Counted from the stretch's first letter, positions 16,955-27,272 are shown. The stretch: 64,000 bases of DNA from an uncultured Paludibacter sp. (GCA_937927845.1 CALFXE010000200.1:1-64000), one strand, 5' to 3'. Notes: generated by a model from the sequence alone, not told the origin. Program-made: numbers and translations.

Positions 16955-17764
16955 ATGTACATGAAAAACCTCAATAAACTTCATGAAGTAACCTTAAAAA
17001 TAAAATCAATTATTTACAATATTAATTTAAAAGAGAATGATGTTCGTAAAGCTTACTTTGAAAATCTTTATTCAATAATTAATGAATTCTATCACGGAAA
17101 GATATTTTATAAAGTTTGCCAAGAAATAAAAAATGGCACAATAAAATTTGACCCTAGTGTAATTGAGCTAAAACCTCATATTACAAGAATCTATGAAATC
17201 GCCGATCATAAACTACTTTCTGATGCCTATCATAATGAATTAAATCGAAAATTATTTGTAGATTCATTTACAAACTTTGAAACAACAGTTTCATTTTGTT
17301 TTGAAGAAATTATTGATGATATAAATTTGAATAAAATAATTAAGGGCTTAAATAATAAAGTTATTAGGATATGTAATGATTTACCTGATGAAAAGAAAGA
17401 AACACTATTGGGTGAACTCCAAAAAAATACATTCATACCCTTATCTCGGAAATTTAGATTTCTTTCTAAGTACAAAGACACCTGCTATTCCTCAGATCCT
17501 AAACAAGATTTAGAGTTCATAGAATTCTGTTCAAAACTTAGGAACTGTATTTCACACTCTGCAGGATATTATAAAGGAAAAGATTTTGAGTATGAATTTG
17601 AAAACATAAAGTTTATATTTAAAAATGATACTTTTCTAGAAATGGTAGGAGAAAATGATTATGTTTTTTTGAAAATAAATGAGAAATTAACCAATATTAT
17701 TTATGCACTTATGAATTGTCTGAAAGAAATTGATTTTATTAAATATCCAGATGACGGATTTTGA
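16955..17764 (+). CDS. HEPN-like protein
   Basis: 269 residues, almost all alpha-helical. The segment FCSKLRNCISHSAGYYKGK contains RNCISH (about residues 196-201), an R-x4-H motif characteristic of HEPN ribonucleases. HEPN proteins are common toxins or RNases in abortive infection. It is the first gene of a four-gene + strand set (16955-20267) with gaps of 50, 33 and 59 bp, so probably an operon. The exact family is unrecognised; the HEPN call rests on the motif and helical context. Confidence 0.6.
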   Translation: MYMKNLNKLHEVTLKIKSIIYNINLKENDVRKAYFENLYSIINEFYHGKIFYKVCQEIKNGTIKFDPSVIELKPHITRIYEIADHKLLSDAYHNELNRKLFVDSFTNFETTVSFCFEEIIDDINLNKIIKGLNNKVIRICNDLPDEKKETLLGELQKNTFIPLSRKFRFLSKYKDTCYSSDPKQDLEFIEFCSKLRNCISHSAGYYKGKDFEYEFENIKFIFKNDTFLEMVGENDYVFLKINEKLTNIIYALMNCLKEIDFIKYPDDGF

Positions 17765-17814
17765 AGTAATATTAAAGAAGAATTTAAAAATACAATATAA
17801 CTAAAAGAAGAAAC

Positions 17815-18351
17815 ATGAAGATTGCAATCTTAGGTTGGGGTTCATTAATTTGGAATCCTGAAAATTTAAATTATGATACTGATTTTAACTGGTCTGCAAA
17901 TGGTCCTATTTTACCAATAGAATTTTCAAGAGTTTCAAAAGATGGCAGACTTACATTAGTCATCACTAATCAAGGTGTAGCAGCAGTTCAAACTTTATAT
18001 TCAATTTCGAATAGCAAAGACTTAGACGAAGCTATTCAAAATTTACGTGAGAGAGAAAATACAATTGCTAAAAATATTGGTTTTTATAATAAAATAGTAA
18101 ATCAATTTTTTCCAAATGATTTTAACTATAAGCAAAACATTTTAGATTGGATAAATAAAGAAGAAATTGACGCGGTTATATGGACAAATCTTACTGAAAA
18201 TTGGAAGGATAAAATTGATAATAGGATTGAGTATTTAAAAAGTTTAACAGGAGAATCTCAAATCTTAACTAAAAATTATATTATCAAAGCACCGAAGCAA
18301 ATTAGAACAAAGTTACGTCAAGAAATAGAAAATGAATTAGGCTGGATGTAG
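17815..18351 (+). CDS. Gamma-glutamylcyclotransferase-like protein
   Basis: 178 residues. The N-terminus KIAILGWGSLIWNPENL matches the YGSLL-type substrate loop of the GGCT-like fold, and PIEFSRVSKDGRLTLVI fits the second strand pair. A catalytic glutamate is not certain. Proteins of this type are found in several defence-like operons. It lies 50 bp after the HEPN-like gene and 33 bp before the Lit-like peptidase, suggesting co-function. Confidence 0.65.
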   Translation: MKIAILGWGSLIWNPENLNYDTDFNWSANGPILPIEFSRVSKDGRLTLVITNQGVAAVQTLYSISNSKDLDEAIQNLRERENTIAKNIGFYNKIVNQFFPNDFNYKQNILDWINKEEIDAVIWTNLTENWKDKIDNRIEYLKSLTGESQILTKNYIIKAPKQIRTKLRQEIENELGWM

Positions 18352-18384
18352 TCTTATATTTCTCATATCTATAAGCTTAAATTA

Positions 18385-19314
18385 ATGAAAAATAGTATAA
18401 AAAAAGACGTTCATACAGGAACTCAACCTATTCGAGTATTAAAACATAATCTTACTACGCGTTTAGTAGAGAGAAATCAAGAATATATAAAATCATTACA
18501 TTCCGATTTCAAACTCAATAAAAAAATTAATTATCATAGTGCAAATTTACCTTTAATCGAAGGACAACTTCCATTTATTGATGAGAATGGAACAATAAAT
18601 ATTCATGAAACCTTTTTGTCATATACTTGGATTATATGTTATTATTTTTTAGTACTTCATGAAGAAGGTTTTGCAATTCCAGACCAAATAAAAAGAAATA
18701 TTTCAACTCACAAGCTACCAAATAACCAACTGTTAACAGAAGCTGAAATATTATTTGATTATGCTAAACTGTTAATCAGTGTCTTTGAGCCTTGGGATAT
18801 AGAAAACAATCCGAATCCAGAATATTATGATGAAGAAACTGAAGAGGGATGGTATATATTACGAAATAATGATCTTTTTGTAGAAGTCCTTAATTTTATA
18901 CTTTATCATGAAACAGCTCATGCTGAATTAGAACATATCAAAAAAATAAAATCTCAAAATCTTACTTACGAAGAAAGGAAACCACTTGAAATTGAAGCTG
19001 ATTCAAGAGCAATTGAATTAATTTTAAATAATTGTAGAAACAGAAATGTTTTAGAATTGGCTATTATTATAGGTTTAGCTTCAATCTTATTTTTTAAGAA
19101 TAATTTAAATGGAGGTAAAAAACACCCGAATGTGGATCAACGATTAGAAAATGCAATATCACTTTTTGAACCTGCAGAAGATAGTCCAATATGGACTATG
19201 CTTTCTTTATTCTTAAAAGTATGGGATAAACAATTTAATTTAAATTTGAAGAATCAACCAATTTATGATACATACAAGGAATTATTTTATGATTTATTGA
19301 ACCAAGTTAAATAA
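18385..19314 (+). CDS. Lit-like (peptidase U49) zinc metallopeptidase
   Basis: 309 residues. The zinc site HETAH (near residue 175) sits in FILYHETAHAELEH and is followed by EIEADSRAIELIL, providing the third ligand, as in the phage-exclusion protease Lit. Escherichia coli Lit cleaves EF-Tu on T4 infection. This relative may cleave a host or phage protein as an abortive response. No membrane segment. Third gene of the 16955-20267 set. Confidence 0.75.
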   Translation: MKNSIKKDVHTGTQPIRVLKHNLTTRLVERNQEYIKSLHSDFKLNKKINYHSANLPLIEGQLPFIDENGTINIHETFLSYTWIICYYFLVLHEEGFAIPDQIKRNISTHKLPNNQLLTEAEILFDYAKLLISVFEPWDIENNPNPEYYDEETEEGWYILRNNDLFVEVLNFILYHETAHAELEHIKKIKSQNLTYEERKPLEIEADSRAIELILNNCRNRNVLELAIIIGLASILFFKNNLNGGKKHPNVDQRLENAISLFEPAEDSPIWTMLSLFLKVWDKQFNLNLKNQPIYDTYKELFYDLLNQVK

Positions 19315-19373
19315 AATTTAAGATAAGTATTCAGTGCAAACTATAACACTAATGAATTAATATATCTGATCAA

Positions 19374-20267
19374 ATGAACTATAACCTAAAAGAAATTTCA
19401 CACTTTGACTTTTTTGAGATACTAGAAAAAAATAATAGAGAAATTGTGGCATTATTAAATTCTGAAGACTCAAATTTGAATGAATTTATTGTGAAAGCTA
19501 ATGATTTAATTCTAAAAACTGAGACACATGTTAATCAACATATAATTCCAAGTAGCGATGAGATATTAGACTTATTTGATAAACAATATAATTCAATTTT
19601 TGATCGTGATTATTCAATATACGGTATTGATAAAGAGCCAGAAATTAAAAAAGAGATAGAAAGACTTGATAGATTTAGAAAAAGTTTAAAGTTAGTAATA
19701 GGTTATTTATCAATTATTGAAACCTTGTTTGATAGTCAAAATTTAGTATTGATAGAAACAATATCTGATAAAAATGATTTTATACTATCCAAATTGAATA
19801 GTTTATTTGGAGACGAGATGTATTCAATAGAAAGAATACTCGGATTTAATAATATCAAATTTCGGGATAATGAGTCTAGGGAAATTGCAGAAGATCTTCA
19901 TAGACGTGGCTATGTAATATTAAAAGATCGATATGGAAATTCAGATAAAGTCAAAATCTCAGTTAAAGGTGCAACATATGTTGAAAGAAAAAATAAGCAA
20001 AATAAGAGTAATAAAAACAAAACTGAATTAGATAAAAAACTTGACAACATTCTCGATCATTTAACAAAATTGGGATATGGGCAAGAGATAATTTTTAATG
20101 AAATTGACGAGATGAGGGAATTACAATATAATCTAACTAAAAAAACTTGGTCTCAATTACTAAAAGGAAAATTGTTAGACTTGGCATTGGATAAGATCAT
20201 AAGTAATGAAACTGCAACATCTGTATACGAATATCTAATAAATAATAATTTTCAATTACTAAAATAG
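19374..20267 (+). CDS. Hypothetical protein, last gene of the HEPN/Lit-like set
   Basis: 297 residues, soluble. The middle part EIAEDLHRRGYVILKDRYG, then KVKISVKGATYVERKNK, looks like a winged-helix segment. The C-terminal third is helical and lysine-rich. No enzyme motif seen. Possible regulator or sensor for the preceding three genes. Between it and the next gene (20268-20435) only a doubtful 44-codon frame is present. Confidence 0.6.
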   Translation: MNYNLKEISHFDFFEILEKNNREIVALLNSEDSNLNEFIVKANDLILKTETHVNQHIIPSSDEILDLFDKQYNSIFDRDYSIYGIDKEPEIKKEIERLDRFRKSLKLVIGYLSIIETLFDSQNLVLIETISDKNDFILSKLNSLFGDEMYSIERILGFNNIKFRDNESREIAEDLHRRGYVILKDRYGNSDKVKISVKGATYVERKNKQNKSNKNKTELDKKLDNILDHLTKLGYGQEIIFNEIDEMRELQYNLTKKTWSQLLKGKLLDLALDKIISNETATSVYEYLINNNFQLLK

Positions 20268-20435
20268 CTATTGTGGATATGGAATCAGATATCAATTATT
20301 CCCTTGTTTTTAATTTCGCTGAAGTAAAAAAAATATTAAAGTTATATATGCAACAACGGAAAAGAAACTTCATGCGAAACTTGAAAAATATTTTTTTGAA
20401 AAATAACATTTAAACCTTCATTTTAAATCAATAAC

Positions 20436-22253
20436 ATGAAACGATCCAACTTTGATGACTTACATCTTCCTAAAGTAAACCTTAATGAAAACCTTGAAAC
20501 AATTTCCAGCAATTATTTCAGGCCGCTTTTAGATGTAAACAAATTTGAGGTACGTTCGGAAACTGTTAGAGATAAGGGAATTGACTTTCATGTTGAGCTT
20601 AAAAAAGAGCAACCTGACGGCGGTTCGGTGTATACCAATTTTAGATTTGCCGTTCAATTGAAAGCAACAAATTCTATTGAAGCAAATAGTGATGGTAGTT
20701 ATAGCATACAAATTGAATCATCCAATATCAATTATTTACTTAATAATGGGATGCCATCCTTTTATGTTTTTTACCATAAACCAACACATGCGTTTTATTA
20801 TGAAAGCGTCAATAATTTTGTTTTAGACCTGCAAAAAAAAAATACTGACTGGGGCAAACAAGAAAAGCATTCACTTAGATTTTTCAAAATGCTTGATGAT
20901 GTAGCATTAACAGAGATATACCAAGAAACTTTTGACAAAGGAATTTTATTCAGCCAACTGAACCAACACCTTAAATTCGCTACTGCAAATGGAATACCTG
21001 GTGGGGTTATCATCGATGCAGATAATGAAATTTACAGTATAGCTGAAAATATTGCTTACATCGATCAATTCGGGCACGAATTAATTAATGGACAACATTT
21101 TAATTTTATCATTGAGATTGAACAAAGAACTCATCCGAGACTTGAAGCAACGCCACGATATAATCTAATATGTGGGATAGCTTATTTCCAACATGGGAAC
21201 CTGTTTAAAGCAATGGAGTTATTAAAACTTGCGCAGCAAAAATCAGAGAGTTTTGAGCCAGACATACAAGCAATGTTAACCTACACTTTGCTTAATGCCA
21301 AATTTCTGCTAGGAATTATAAACAAACAGGATTTTGAAGTGGAAACCAGAAAAATTACTGAAAATGAAAATACTGGAACTTTTTTTGAAATTGAAAAGGC
21401 ATTTAATATACTATCAAGTAATGAAATTAAATCTAGTATAGGCATCCAAACTTTTTACGCAAAGATTGATGACGTTATCAAAAAAGATAAAAATAACAAT
21501 CATTTGCGTATTACGGCTTACGCCAAAATACTAGAAGCTGAAGCTGTAATCCTATTTCATGATCTAACAATAAATTTCACTTATTTTATTGGACGACTAA
21601 AAGAACCATTGCAATCTCAAACTTATGTTGAATGGCTGAAACTTGAAGAAGCTTACCTGCAACGTTTAGAAGATCTGATAAGTTTTGCATTGAAAAACAA
21701 ATATTTTCTAGGAGTGAGTAATCTTCTTTCAAGCAAGATTATGTGGAACTACAAAAAAATTTTTCACAGTCATCTATTAAACAATTGGAAAGACAGATCT
21801 TTTGATATTGAAAAACCCCTGAGTGTAGAAGACCAAGAAACTTTAATAAAAAGCTGTAAAAAACTTGATAAAATATTAGGCACTTATGAAATGCTAGAAC
21901 ATCGAGAAAACATGATTTCCTGCTTAAACAATAAGTATGAAATACAACATTTTTTAGGACAAAATGTTGAAGTTGAACTTACCAAAACCAAAATACTTGA
22001 AATTATTGAAGACCATGATTTTGTAGGACTAAAAGCCCGACATAATGAATTGATTACTGGAATGACACCGCATGAAAAGTTTATAAAAGATTACACCTCA
22101 CATGTCAATCGTATCCAAGATATAGCTATTAAATGTGGATTAGATGTTTACAGCGATTTATCAAAAGAAATATTAGATCTTGTAGGCAAAAAGCCAGAAT
22201 GGTCAATTGATAGTTTTTTTGAGTTTCAATTTCCTGAAACAGCAAATAATTAA
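20436..22253 (+). CDS. DUF4365 nuclease-like protein with helical C-terminal repeats
   Basis: 605 residues. The N-terminal 160 residues fit DUF4365, a PD-(D/E)XK-type fold: SETVRDKGIDFHVELKKEQ supplies the acidic positions and FAVQLKATNS the lysine. The remaining 440 residues are helical, probably TPR-like. DUF4365 proteins are frequent in defence islands. It converges on the STAND gene with a 9-bp gap. Confidence 0.75.
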   Translation: MKRSNFDDLHLPKVNLNENLETISSNYFRPLLDVNKFEVRSETVRDKGIDFHVELKKEQPDGGSVYTNFRFAVQLKATNSIEANSDGSYSIQIESSNINYLLNNGMPSFYVFYHKPTHAFYYESVNNFVLDLQKKNTDWGKQEKHSLRFFKMLDDVALTEIYQETFDKGILFSQLNQHLKFATANGIPGGVIIDADNEIYSIAENIAYIDQFGHELINGQHFNFIIEIEQRTHPRLEATPRYNLICGIAYFQHGNLFKAMELLKLAQQKSESFEPDIQAMLTYTLLNAKFLLGIINKQDFEVETRKITENENTGTFFEIEKAFNILSSNEIKSSIGIQTFYAKIDDVIKKDKNNNHLRITAYAKILEAEAVILFHDLTINFTYFIGRLKEPLQSQTYVEWLKLEEAYLQRLEDLISFALKNKYFLGVSNLLSSKIMWNYKKIFHSHLLNNWKDRSFDIEKPLSVEDQETLIKSCKKLDKILGTYEMLEHRENMISCLNNKYEIQHFLGQNVEVELTKTKILEIIEDHDFVGLKARHNELITGMTPHEKFIKDYTSHVNRIQDIAIKCGLDVYSDLSKEILDLVGKKPEWSIDSFFEFQFPETANN

Positions 22254-22262
22254 TTTTAAAAT

Positions 22263-24524
22263 TTACATATCAACATCATCGAAAATACTTCTTTCAATTT
22301 CCTCTTGCTCCTCAGTTTCACCACTTAAATTTTCCATTTCAGAACTTGATTCTTCACTTGTGTTGTCGTTTATCCATTCTTCAATTTCAATAAGTTCCCT
22401 ATTAACTTCAAAAACTATTGATGCATCCTCGGAAAACTCGTATTCAATAGCTTCTAGATTTTCCTTGAGTGATGACATATGATAACTTGCATCTTCATCT
22501 CTATCGTATCTAGATTTCCAAATTTCTTTTAGCTTTGAGATTTTTGGAATTAACTCATTTTTTATCCGTTGCAAAAGCTCATTGTACTCGTTCTCTTGAA
22601 ATATTTCTTTAATATCCTCATCGCTTAACACATATAGATTTTCACCACTAAGTGCATATTCAGAAATATATGAAACAAAAGTTTTTCGATTTTCTTCTGG
22701 GAGCAAACCTATTGAATGCAGGCGTAATGCTAAATTTACTTCAGGAGAATATTCTAAGTTTATACTTGGTTTAGAAACTTGAATTAAAATTTCTGGATTG
22801 TCTTGAACAAAAAGTTTTAGGAAGTTGACAGAGCATCTTCTAGCCAAAAAATTAAATAAATTTCTTTTAGCACCCCATTCAGATAAAAATTCAGTCTTAT
22901 ATTTTTTTGTTGATTTATATGAATTTAATTTCTCTAAAATTAAATTGAATAGTTTTTTAGGTATAATAATTGCATTTTTTATACTCATATCTCCACAAGT
23001 AATATGGTCAAGCAGTTGATCTACAGAACTGCCGTGAAGGTATATTTCAATCATATCAGGTGAATCAACAATATATTTTGCAAATGCATCACCAATGGTT
23101 GGATGTTTATATTTCCAAAGAGATTCATCATCAATATTAATATTTTGAACCATATTACCTTTCATGACTTCAAGAGCATTAATGCATCCGCTAAGTGAAC
23201 TGCCAATTTTTGAGATTGCGTTATTTTCAATTTCATTAAGTTCTAAGGGGGATTTTAATTTCTCATTATTCATATAAATTAATGCTAAAGCGGCTCGATT
23301 ATCTTTGTCCAATTCACTAATTAATTCAATTAAAAAACTTTCCTGCTTTTGAATAAAAATATCTAAATAAAATTCAGATAGATAAAGGTTTTTTGTAAAA
23401 AAAGGATCGGATAACCTTCTTGCCATTTCTGGAATAAATCTTTTATGATTCGCTACATATTCCAAATATGGTTTAATCTCTTTCTTGTAACTGAGTGATT
23501 GTTTACCCATTTTTAGATGGTTATACAGTATTTGACGTTTTTCGGTTAAGGTTAGTTTTTGAACATCAATAACTACTTGACTTTCGTGTAGTAATGGAAA
23601 CGCTCCTTTCTTTAAATCCTTTTTGGCATCATTAAAAATATAATCACGGGAGGTCATAACTATTTTTGCTCCTTTATCTAACATAGCTACAATCTTTGGC
23701 ATAGCTTGATTCCAACGATTACTTAACGTTGATTCATATTGAGTTACACCAAATGCATCATCAATCCAAAAAAATTGCATCGGATTATTTGGATTCCAAT
23801 GATGAACAACCTGTTCTGCAGTCTCTAATTTCATAGTTGGTGCTTGCCACTGATCTAATGAACCCATTGCAAGCAATGATGCTATGGTAGTTTTACCTGC
23901 TGCAGCTTCACCAATAAGAAGCACAAAATTGTGCTTTTCAATAGCGTTTGCAGCATTTTTAAAAGAGGAAGTAATAACAACTTTTGAAAGTTCATCTTTA
24001 AGATATTCTAATAATGCTTTGCCTTGTTCATAAACACGATCATCTAATATCTCGCTCAAGTCACCAAGACCATAAACTCTTGGAACTAACCTACGTAAAT
24101 TAGGATTGTCCCTGATCTGATTATTAATCCAGGATGATCCAAATATTAAAACTTGCTTTACACCAATATCTTTTAATGCTTGTTGAATTTTTGCAGCCAT
24201 CGGAGCCGATATACCTGCGTTAGTCATAAGTATATAAATGTCGCAAAGGTCACTTTCAACAAGCTTTTGCGCTTTTCCAATTTCGTCGTGTATGTCTGCA
24301 AATTTTAGATTCTCATTTTGACGTGTCTTGAATTTACACTGGATCACAAACTCTCCATTATAAGTTTCTCCGGAAATGTTATTCCAATTCCCTGAAAAAC
24401 ATCCATCTCGTCCACCGTCAGCGGATTCTAAAAATGTCATTGAAGTTTGTCCTAAAACTTCACGAGCTATAGAATTACATAATTCTTGAAAACCAAACCA
24501 TCCTAAACGATGCAAATCATACAT
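22263..24524 (-). CDS. Restriction-endonuclease-like domain fused to a STAND NTPase
   Basis: 753 residues. The first 130 residues are an Mrr/RE-type PD-(D/E)XK domain (FQELCNSIAREVLG, ADGGRDG, VIQCKFKTR). A NTPase follows, with Walker A GEAAAGKTT near 206 and Walker B FFWIDDAFG near 253, then MTSRDYI, matching the nSTAND3 group. The C-terminal half is helical, ending in a very acidic tail. This order (effector nuclease, STAND, sensor) is that of Avs-like antiviral sensors, although the sensor part is unrelated as far as I can tell. It lies 20 bp downstream of the SMC-like ATPase gene, so they are probably co-transcribed. Confidence 0.8.
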   Translation of the reverse strand: MYDLHRLGWFGFQELCNSIAREVLGQTSMTFLESADGGRDGCFSGNWNNISGETYNGEFVIQCKFKTRQNENLKFADIHDEIGKAQKLVESDLCDIYILMTNAGISAPMAAKIQQALKDIGVKQVLIFGSSWINNQIRDNPNLRRLVPRVYGLGDLSEILDDRVYEQGKALLEYLKDELSKVVITSSFKNAANAIEKHNFVLLIGEAAAGKTTIASLLAMGSLDQWQAPTMKLETAEQVVHHWNPNNPMQFFWIDDAFGVTQYESTLSNRWNQAMPKIVAMLDKGAKIVMTSRDYIFNDAKKDLKKGAFPLLHESQVVIDVQKLTLTEKRQILYNHLKMGKQSLSYKKEIKPYLEYVANHKRFIPEMARRLSDPFFTKNLYLSEFYLDIFIQKQESFLIELISELDKDNRAALALIYMNNEKLKSPLELNEIENNAISKIGSSLSGCINALEVMKGNMVQNINIDDESLWKYKHPTIGDAFAKYIVDSPDMIEIYLHGSSVDQLLDHITCGDMSIKNAIIIPKKLFNLILEKLNSYKSTKKYKTEFLSEWGAKRNLFNFLARRCSVNFLKLFVQDNPEILIQVSKPSINLEYSPEVNLALRLHSIGLLPEENRKTFVSYISEYALSGENLYVLSDEDIKEIFQENEYNELLQRIKNELIPKISKLKEIWKSRYDRDEDASYHMSSLKENLEAIEYEFSEDASIVFEVNRELIEIEEWINDNTSEESSSEMENLSGETEEQEEIERSIFDDVDM

Positions 24525-24544
24525 AAATCCACTTTTTAAAATAA

Positions 24545-27169
24545 CTACCTTCGTCGATCTCTAATTTCTTTAGTGAAAGCTTCTAATACTGTGATGTCAG
24601 CTAAAAATTCTGCGGAATTTGGCATCTCTTCAATTAATGTTCCAGCACTGTCATGCCCTAAAAAATAAGTAGAACATTTACCCATATTTTCATCCACTTT
24701 GTTATAATCTTCTGTTGTCAAATCGACAATTTTTGCCAAACGTTGAGTTTGGATTTCACGTCCGAATCTTTGTACTGTACCATTTAAAAAAACTTCCTCT
24801 ACAAACCTTTCCCATGTCTCACGAAGCATACCATACAAAGGTTTGACGCGAGCTCTATAAATCTCTTCGGTTTCTGTTCTCTCAATTTTTTCAATTTTTT
24901 GATATTCATTTTTTAGAATCCCTATTCGTTTGTTTACAGGCAAAGCATCCCATGGTGGATTTGTTGCAATAATTCCTGTTTCTTCTTTCTTTCTCGTGAG
25001 ACTTTTTATATCAAGAGAATAGGATAGATTTTCTGAATGCTCTTGCAACATTAATAGAAAAGTAATATCATGAGTGAATACTACAACTTGTCTTATATTA
25101 GATTCTTCGACAATCCTTTTAGCAATTTTGTTTCTCCATTTATGATCAAGAGAAGATACCGGATCATCGAATACAATAGCACTATTATGTTCAGATAATG
25201 AGAGTTCAGATAAGAAAGTAGCTAATGCTATACAGCGATGTTCACCTTCACTAAGGATATCCTTTAGCGCTATACCGATGCTATTGGGTTCATTCAGTTT
25301 TAAATAATGATATTGTTTCCCTTTTGTACCCTTTGTCTCTGTTTCTATTTTAATATTTTTGAAACCTAATTTTTTAAGCTCTTCTTGAAAATTGTCCTTT
25401 AAGTTTTGGGTTATATAGGTTGTAGCTAATAAATTACTTTGAGTCGTTACTGTTCTTGTATTACATTGTCCAGCACACTGATTTAATAAAGCCACTTTTT
25501 TTTGCCTGTAGATTTCTCGTGCTAGCTTTGGCATAAAATCAAACATCTTTTTTTGGCTGTTTAATTCAAGTAATTCTTTTTCAAGTGGCTTAAGTTCATC
25601 TGTAATAGATTGTGTAGCTAACTTAGTGTTTTCTAGCTGAAGGTTAGTGATAATCCCATCAATTATATTTTTAGAATTATTACTTATCTCTGGTGCGATT
25701 AATTCATGGATATCCTTTTTCGCAGCTAGATGATTTGAAAGAAGAGTTCTCTGTGCTGAAAGACTTTCTAAATATGAAGTTTGTCCTGTTCGGTAATCTG
25801 CTACCAAAATTTCTAATTCTGCAATTGTTGGTTCCTGATCATCAAAAACAAAAGACAACCCATTTAATAGTTCAGATAGATTCTCATGCTCTTCAACGGC
25901 TTTGTCATGCTCTTGTTGTATGTCATGTTTGACAAATTCTTCAAAATTTGTAAACCGTTTTTTTGCCTCGGGACTTAAATCCTGCAAGCATAGTGGGCAA
26001 TTTGAATTGCCATCAGTGTCAGGAAATAAATCCCCTTCTTTATTTTCATTATAAAATTTGCGTGCGCTTTCCCAAAGTTGTTTCCATGAATTTCCACCAA
26101 TACCAGTTAGTGGCAAGTTGGCAAAAACTGTTTCAGAAGATGCCTTTAGTGTGTCGAAGGTTGTAGAAAAATCATCACATGTTTTTTTTACAAGTGTTAA
26201 GGCCTCCAAAGTTATAAGGTTTTTTTCAAGTGTTTCAAACTTATTTCTGAGAATTTTAAAACGGCTAATTTTCCCGTTATTTGTCACTATTGTTTTCTGT
26301 GGATCTGTTGCTTTTAGGTTGGAAATGATTTTATTTAGTTCTGTTACTCTGTCAGCCTTTGTTTTATCCCATTGCGACTGAGCTCTTAATTGGTCTAGGG
26401 TTGTATTATGTGTAAGATTTTGTAAAAATAATTTTGCTGTAGATTCTTCATCAACTTGCACAAGGGAATAATCAAATTTTGATAAGTTAAGAGTTTGTAC
26501 TTCTGATAATAACTCTGTCTCAATCTGTTTAAGTACAGTAGCAAATTTTTCGATAAATGATAGCCCTTGTGGAATAAATGCAATCTCGTCCTCACCATCG
26601 ATGTAATGATTTGCACTAAAAGAATCAAATACATCCACACCTTTTAACTTTGTGTCGCTAATAGACGAATTTACTAATGCGACAGAAGTAAAAATTGTAC
26701 CATCTGTGGTAAACTCAACTTCTGCTTTTTTATCTGTGCCACGGCTAGTTGCATCGTATAGATTATCATTTATAGTTGGTTTTTGTCCTCTTGTATTACA
26801 TGTATGTTTTAGTACAGTTACAAAACTTGATTTACCGGCTCCGTTATCGCCATAAACAGCCGTTAAACCAGATGGTGCAAATTCAAGCACACTTGTTTTT
26901 GATAATGCATTTATGTTATTAATATTGTGAATTTTTGAAAGCACAATATTTGTGTTATTAGAAGCGTGGGCAGCAAAAGCTCTTAGCGTAGCAAAATCAA
27001 CAGGGACAAATGTTACTTTAGATAACCCAAATTCAAATTTACAAATCTCTTTTAAATCTGCTATATCGGAGGGTGTTAAGTCATTATTTCTAATTAATTT
27101 ATCTATTGCTACTTGCCAAAATTGGGGCTTTTTTTCGACCCAATCAATTATCTCATTTAATATTGCCAT
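24545..27169 (-). CDS. Rad50/SMC-like AAA ATPase with zinc-hook motif (AAA_13/RloC-like)
   Basis: 874 residues. Walker A is YGDNGAGKSSF near 108; a CPLC motif near 392 between coiled coils resembles a zinc hook. The ABC signature LSEGEHR is near 640, Walker B VFDDPVSSLDH near 668 and the H-loop FTHD near 697. RloC anticodon nucleases have the same ATPase plus hook layout with a C-terminal nuclease. The C-terminal 150 residues here are conserved-looking (WERFVEEVFLNGTVQRFGRE), but nuclease residues are not certain. Probable DNA-damage or phage sensor ATPase acting with the downstream nuclease-STAND protein. Confidence 0.8.
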   Translation of the reverse strand: MAILNEIIDWVEKKPQFWQVAIDKLIRNNDLTPSDIADLKEICKFEFGLSKVTFVPVDFATLRAFAAHASNNTNIVLSKIHNINNINALSKTSVLEFAPSGLTAVYGDNGAGKSSFVTVLKHTCNTRGQKPTINDNLYDATSRGTDKKAEVEFTTDGTIFTSVALVNSSISDTKLKGVDVFDSFSANHYIDGEDEIAFIPQGLSFIEKFATVLKQIETELLSEVQTLNLSKFDYSLVQVDEESTAKLFLQNLTHNTTLDQLRAQSQWDKTKADRVTELNKIISNLKATDPQKTIVTNNGKISRFKILRNKFETLEKNLITLEALTLVKKTCDDFSTTFDTLKASSETVFANLPLTGIGGNSWKQLWESARKFYNENKEGDLFPDTDGNSNCPLCLQDLSPEAKKRFTNFEEFVKHDIQQEHDKAVEEHENLSELLNGLSFVFDDQEPTIAELEILVADYRTGQTSYLESLSAQRTLLSNHLAAKKDIHELIAPEISNNSKNIIDGIITNLQLENTKLATQSITDELKPLEKELLELNSQKKMFDFMPKLAREIYRQKKVALLNQCAGQCNTRTVTTQSNLLATTYITQNLKDNFQEELKKLGFKNIKIETETKGTKGKQYHYLKLNEPNSIGIALKDILSEGEHRCIALATFLSELSLSEHNSAIVFDDPVSSLDHKWRNKIAKRIVEESNIRQVVVFTHDITFLLMLQEHSENLSYSLDIKSLTRKKEETGIIATNPPWDALPVNKRIGILKNEYQKIEKIERTETEEIYRARVKPLYGMLRETWERFVEEVFLNGTVQRFGREIQTQRLAKIVDLTTEDYNKVDENMGKCSTYFLGHDSAGTLIEEMPNSAEFLADITVLEAFTKEIRDRRR

Positions 27170-27194
27170 CAGTTTTATATTATTAAAAATGTAT

Positions 27195-27228
27195 ACGAAG
27201 ATAGTTTATTTGAAAAAATACATCCTCA
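27195..27228 (-). promoter_or_regulatory. Putative promoter of the ATPase/STAND operon
   Basis: On the minus strand a TTG followed after about 23 bp by TATCTTCG (27202-27195) resembles the TTG/TAnnTTTG promoter, with one mismatch. It lies about 26 bp upstream of the ATPase ATG. Confidence 0.35.
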
Positions 27229-27242
27229 AAAATTATCTATAA

Positions 27243-27265
27243 AAAAGATGCTAAAAGCATCTTTT
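27243..27265 (-). terminator. Rho-independent terminator
   Basis: AAAAGATGC and GCATCTTTT form a 9-bp stem with a 5-nt loop, followed by T's on the minus strand. It sits just after the stop of the 424-aa DUF4365-like gene and separates it from the ATPase operon. Confidence 0.75.
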
Positions 27266-27272
27266 ATTTTTC

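Noticed and set aside
20279..20413. 44-codon + strand frame between the 297-aa gene and the DUF4365 gene
   Set aside because: Has an ATG and a plausible composition but no family, partner or leader; too short to support.
26058..26381. 107-codon + strand frame inside the SMC-like ATPase gene
   Set aside because: Shadow of a long conserved gene on the other strand.
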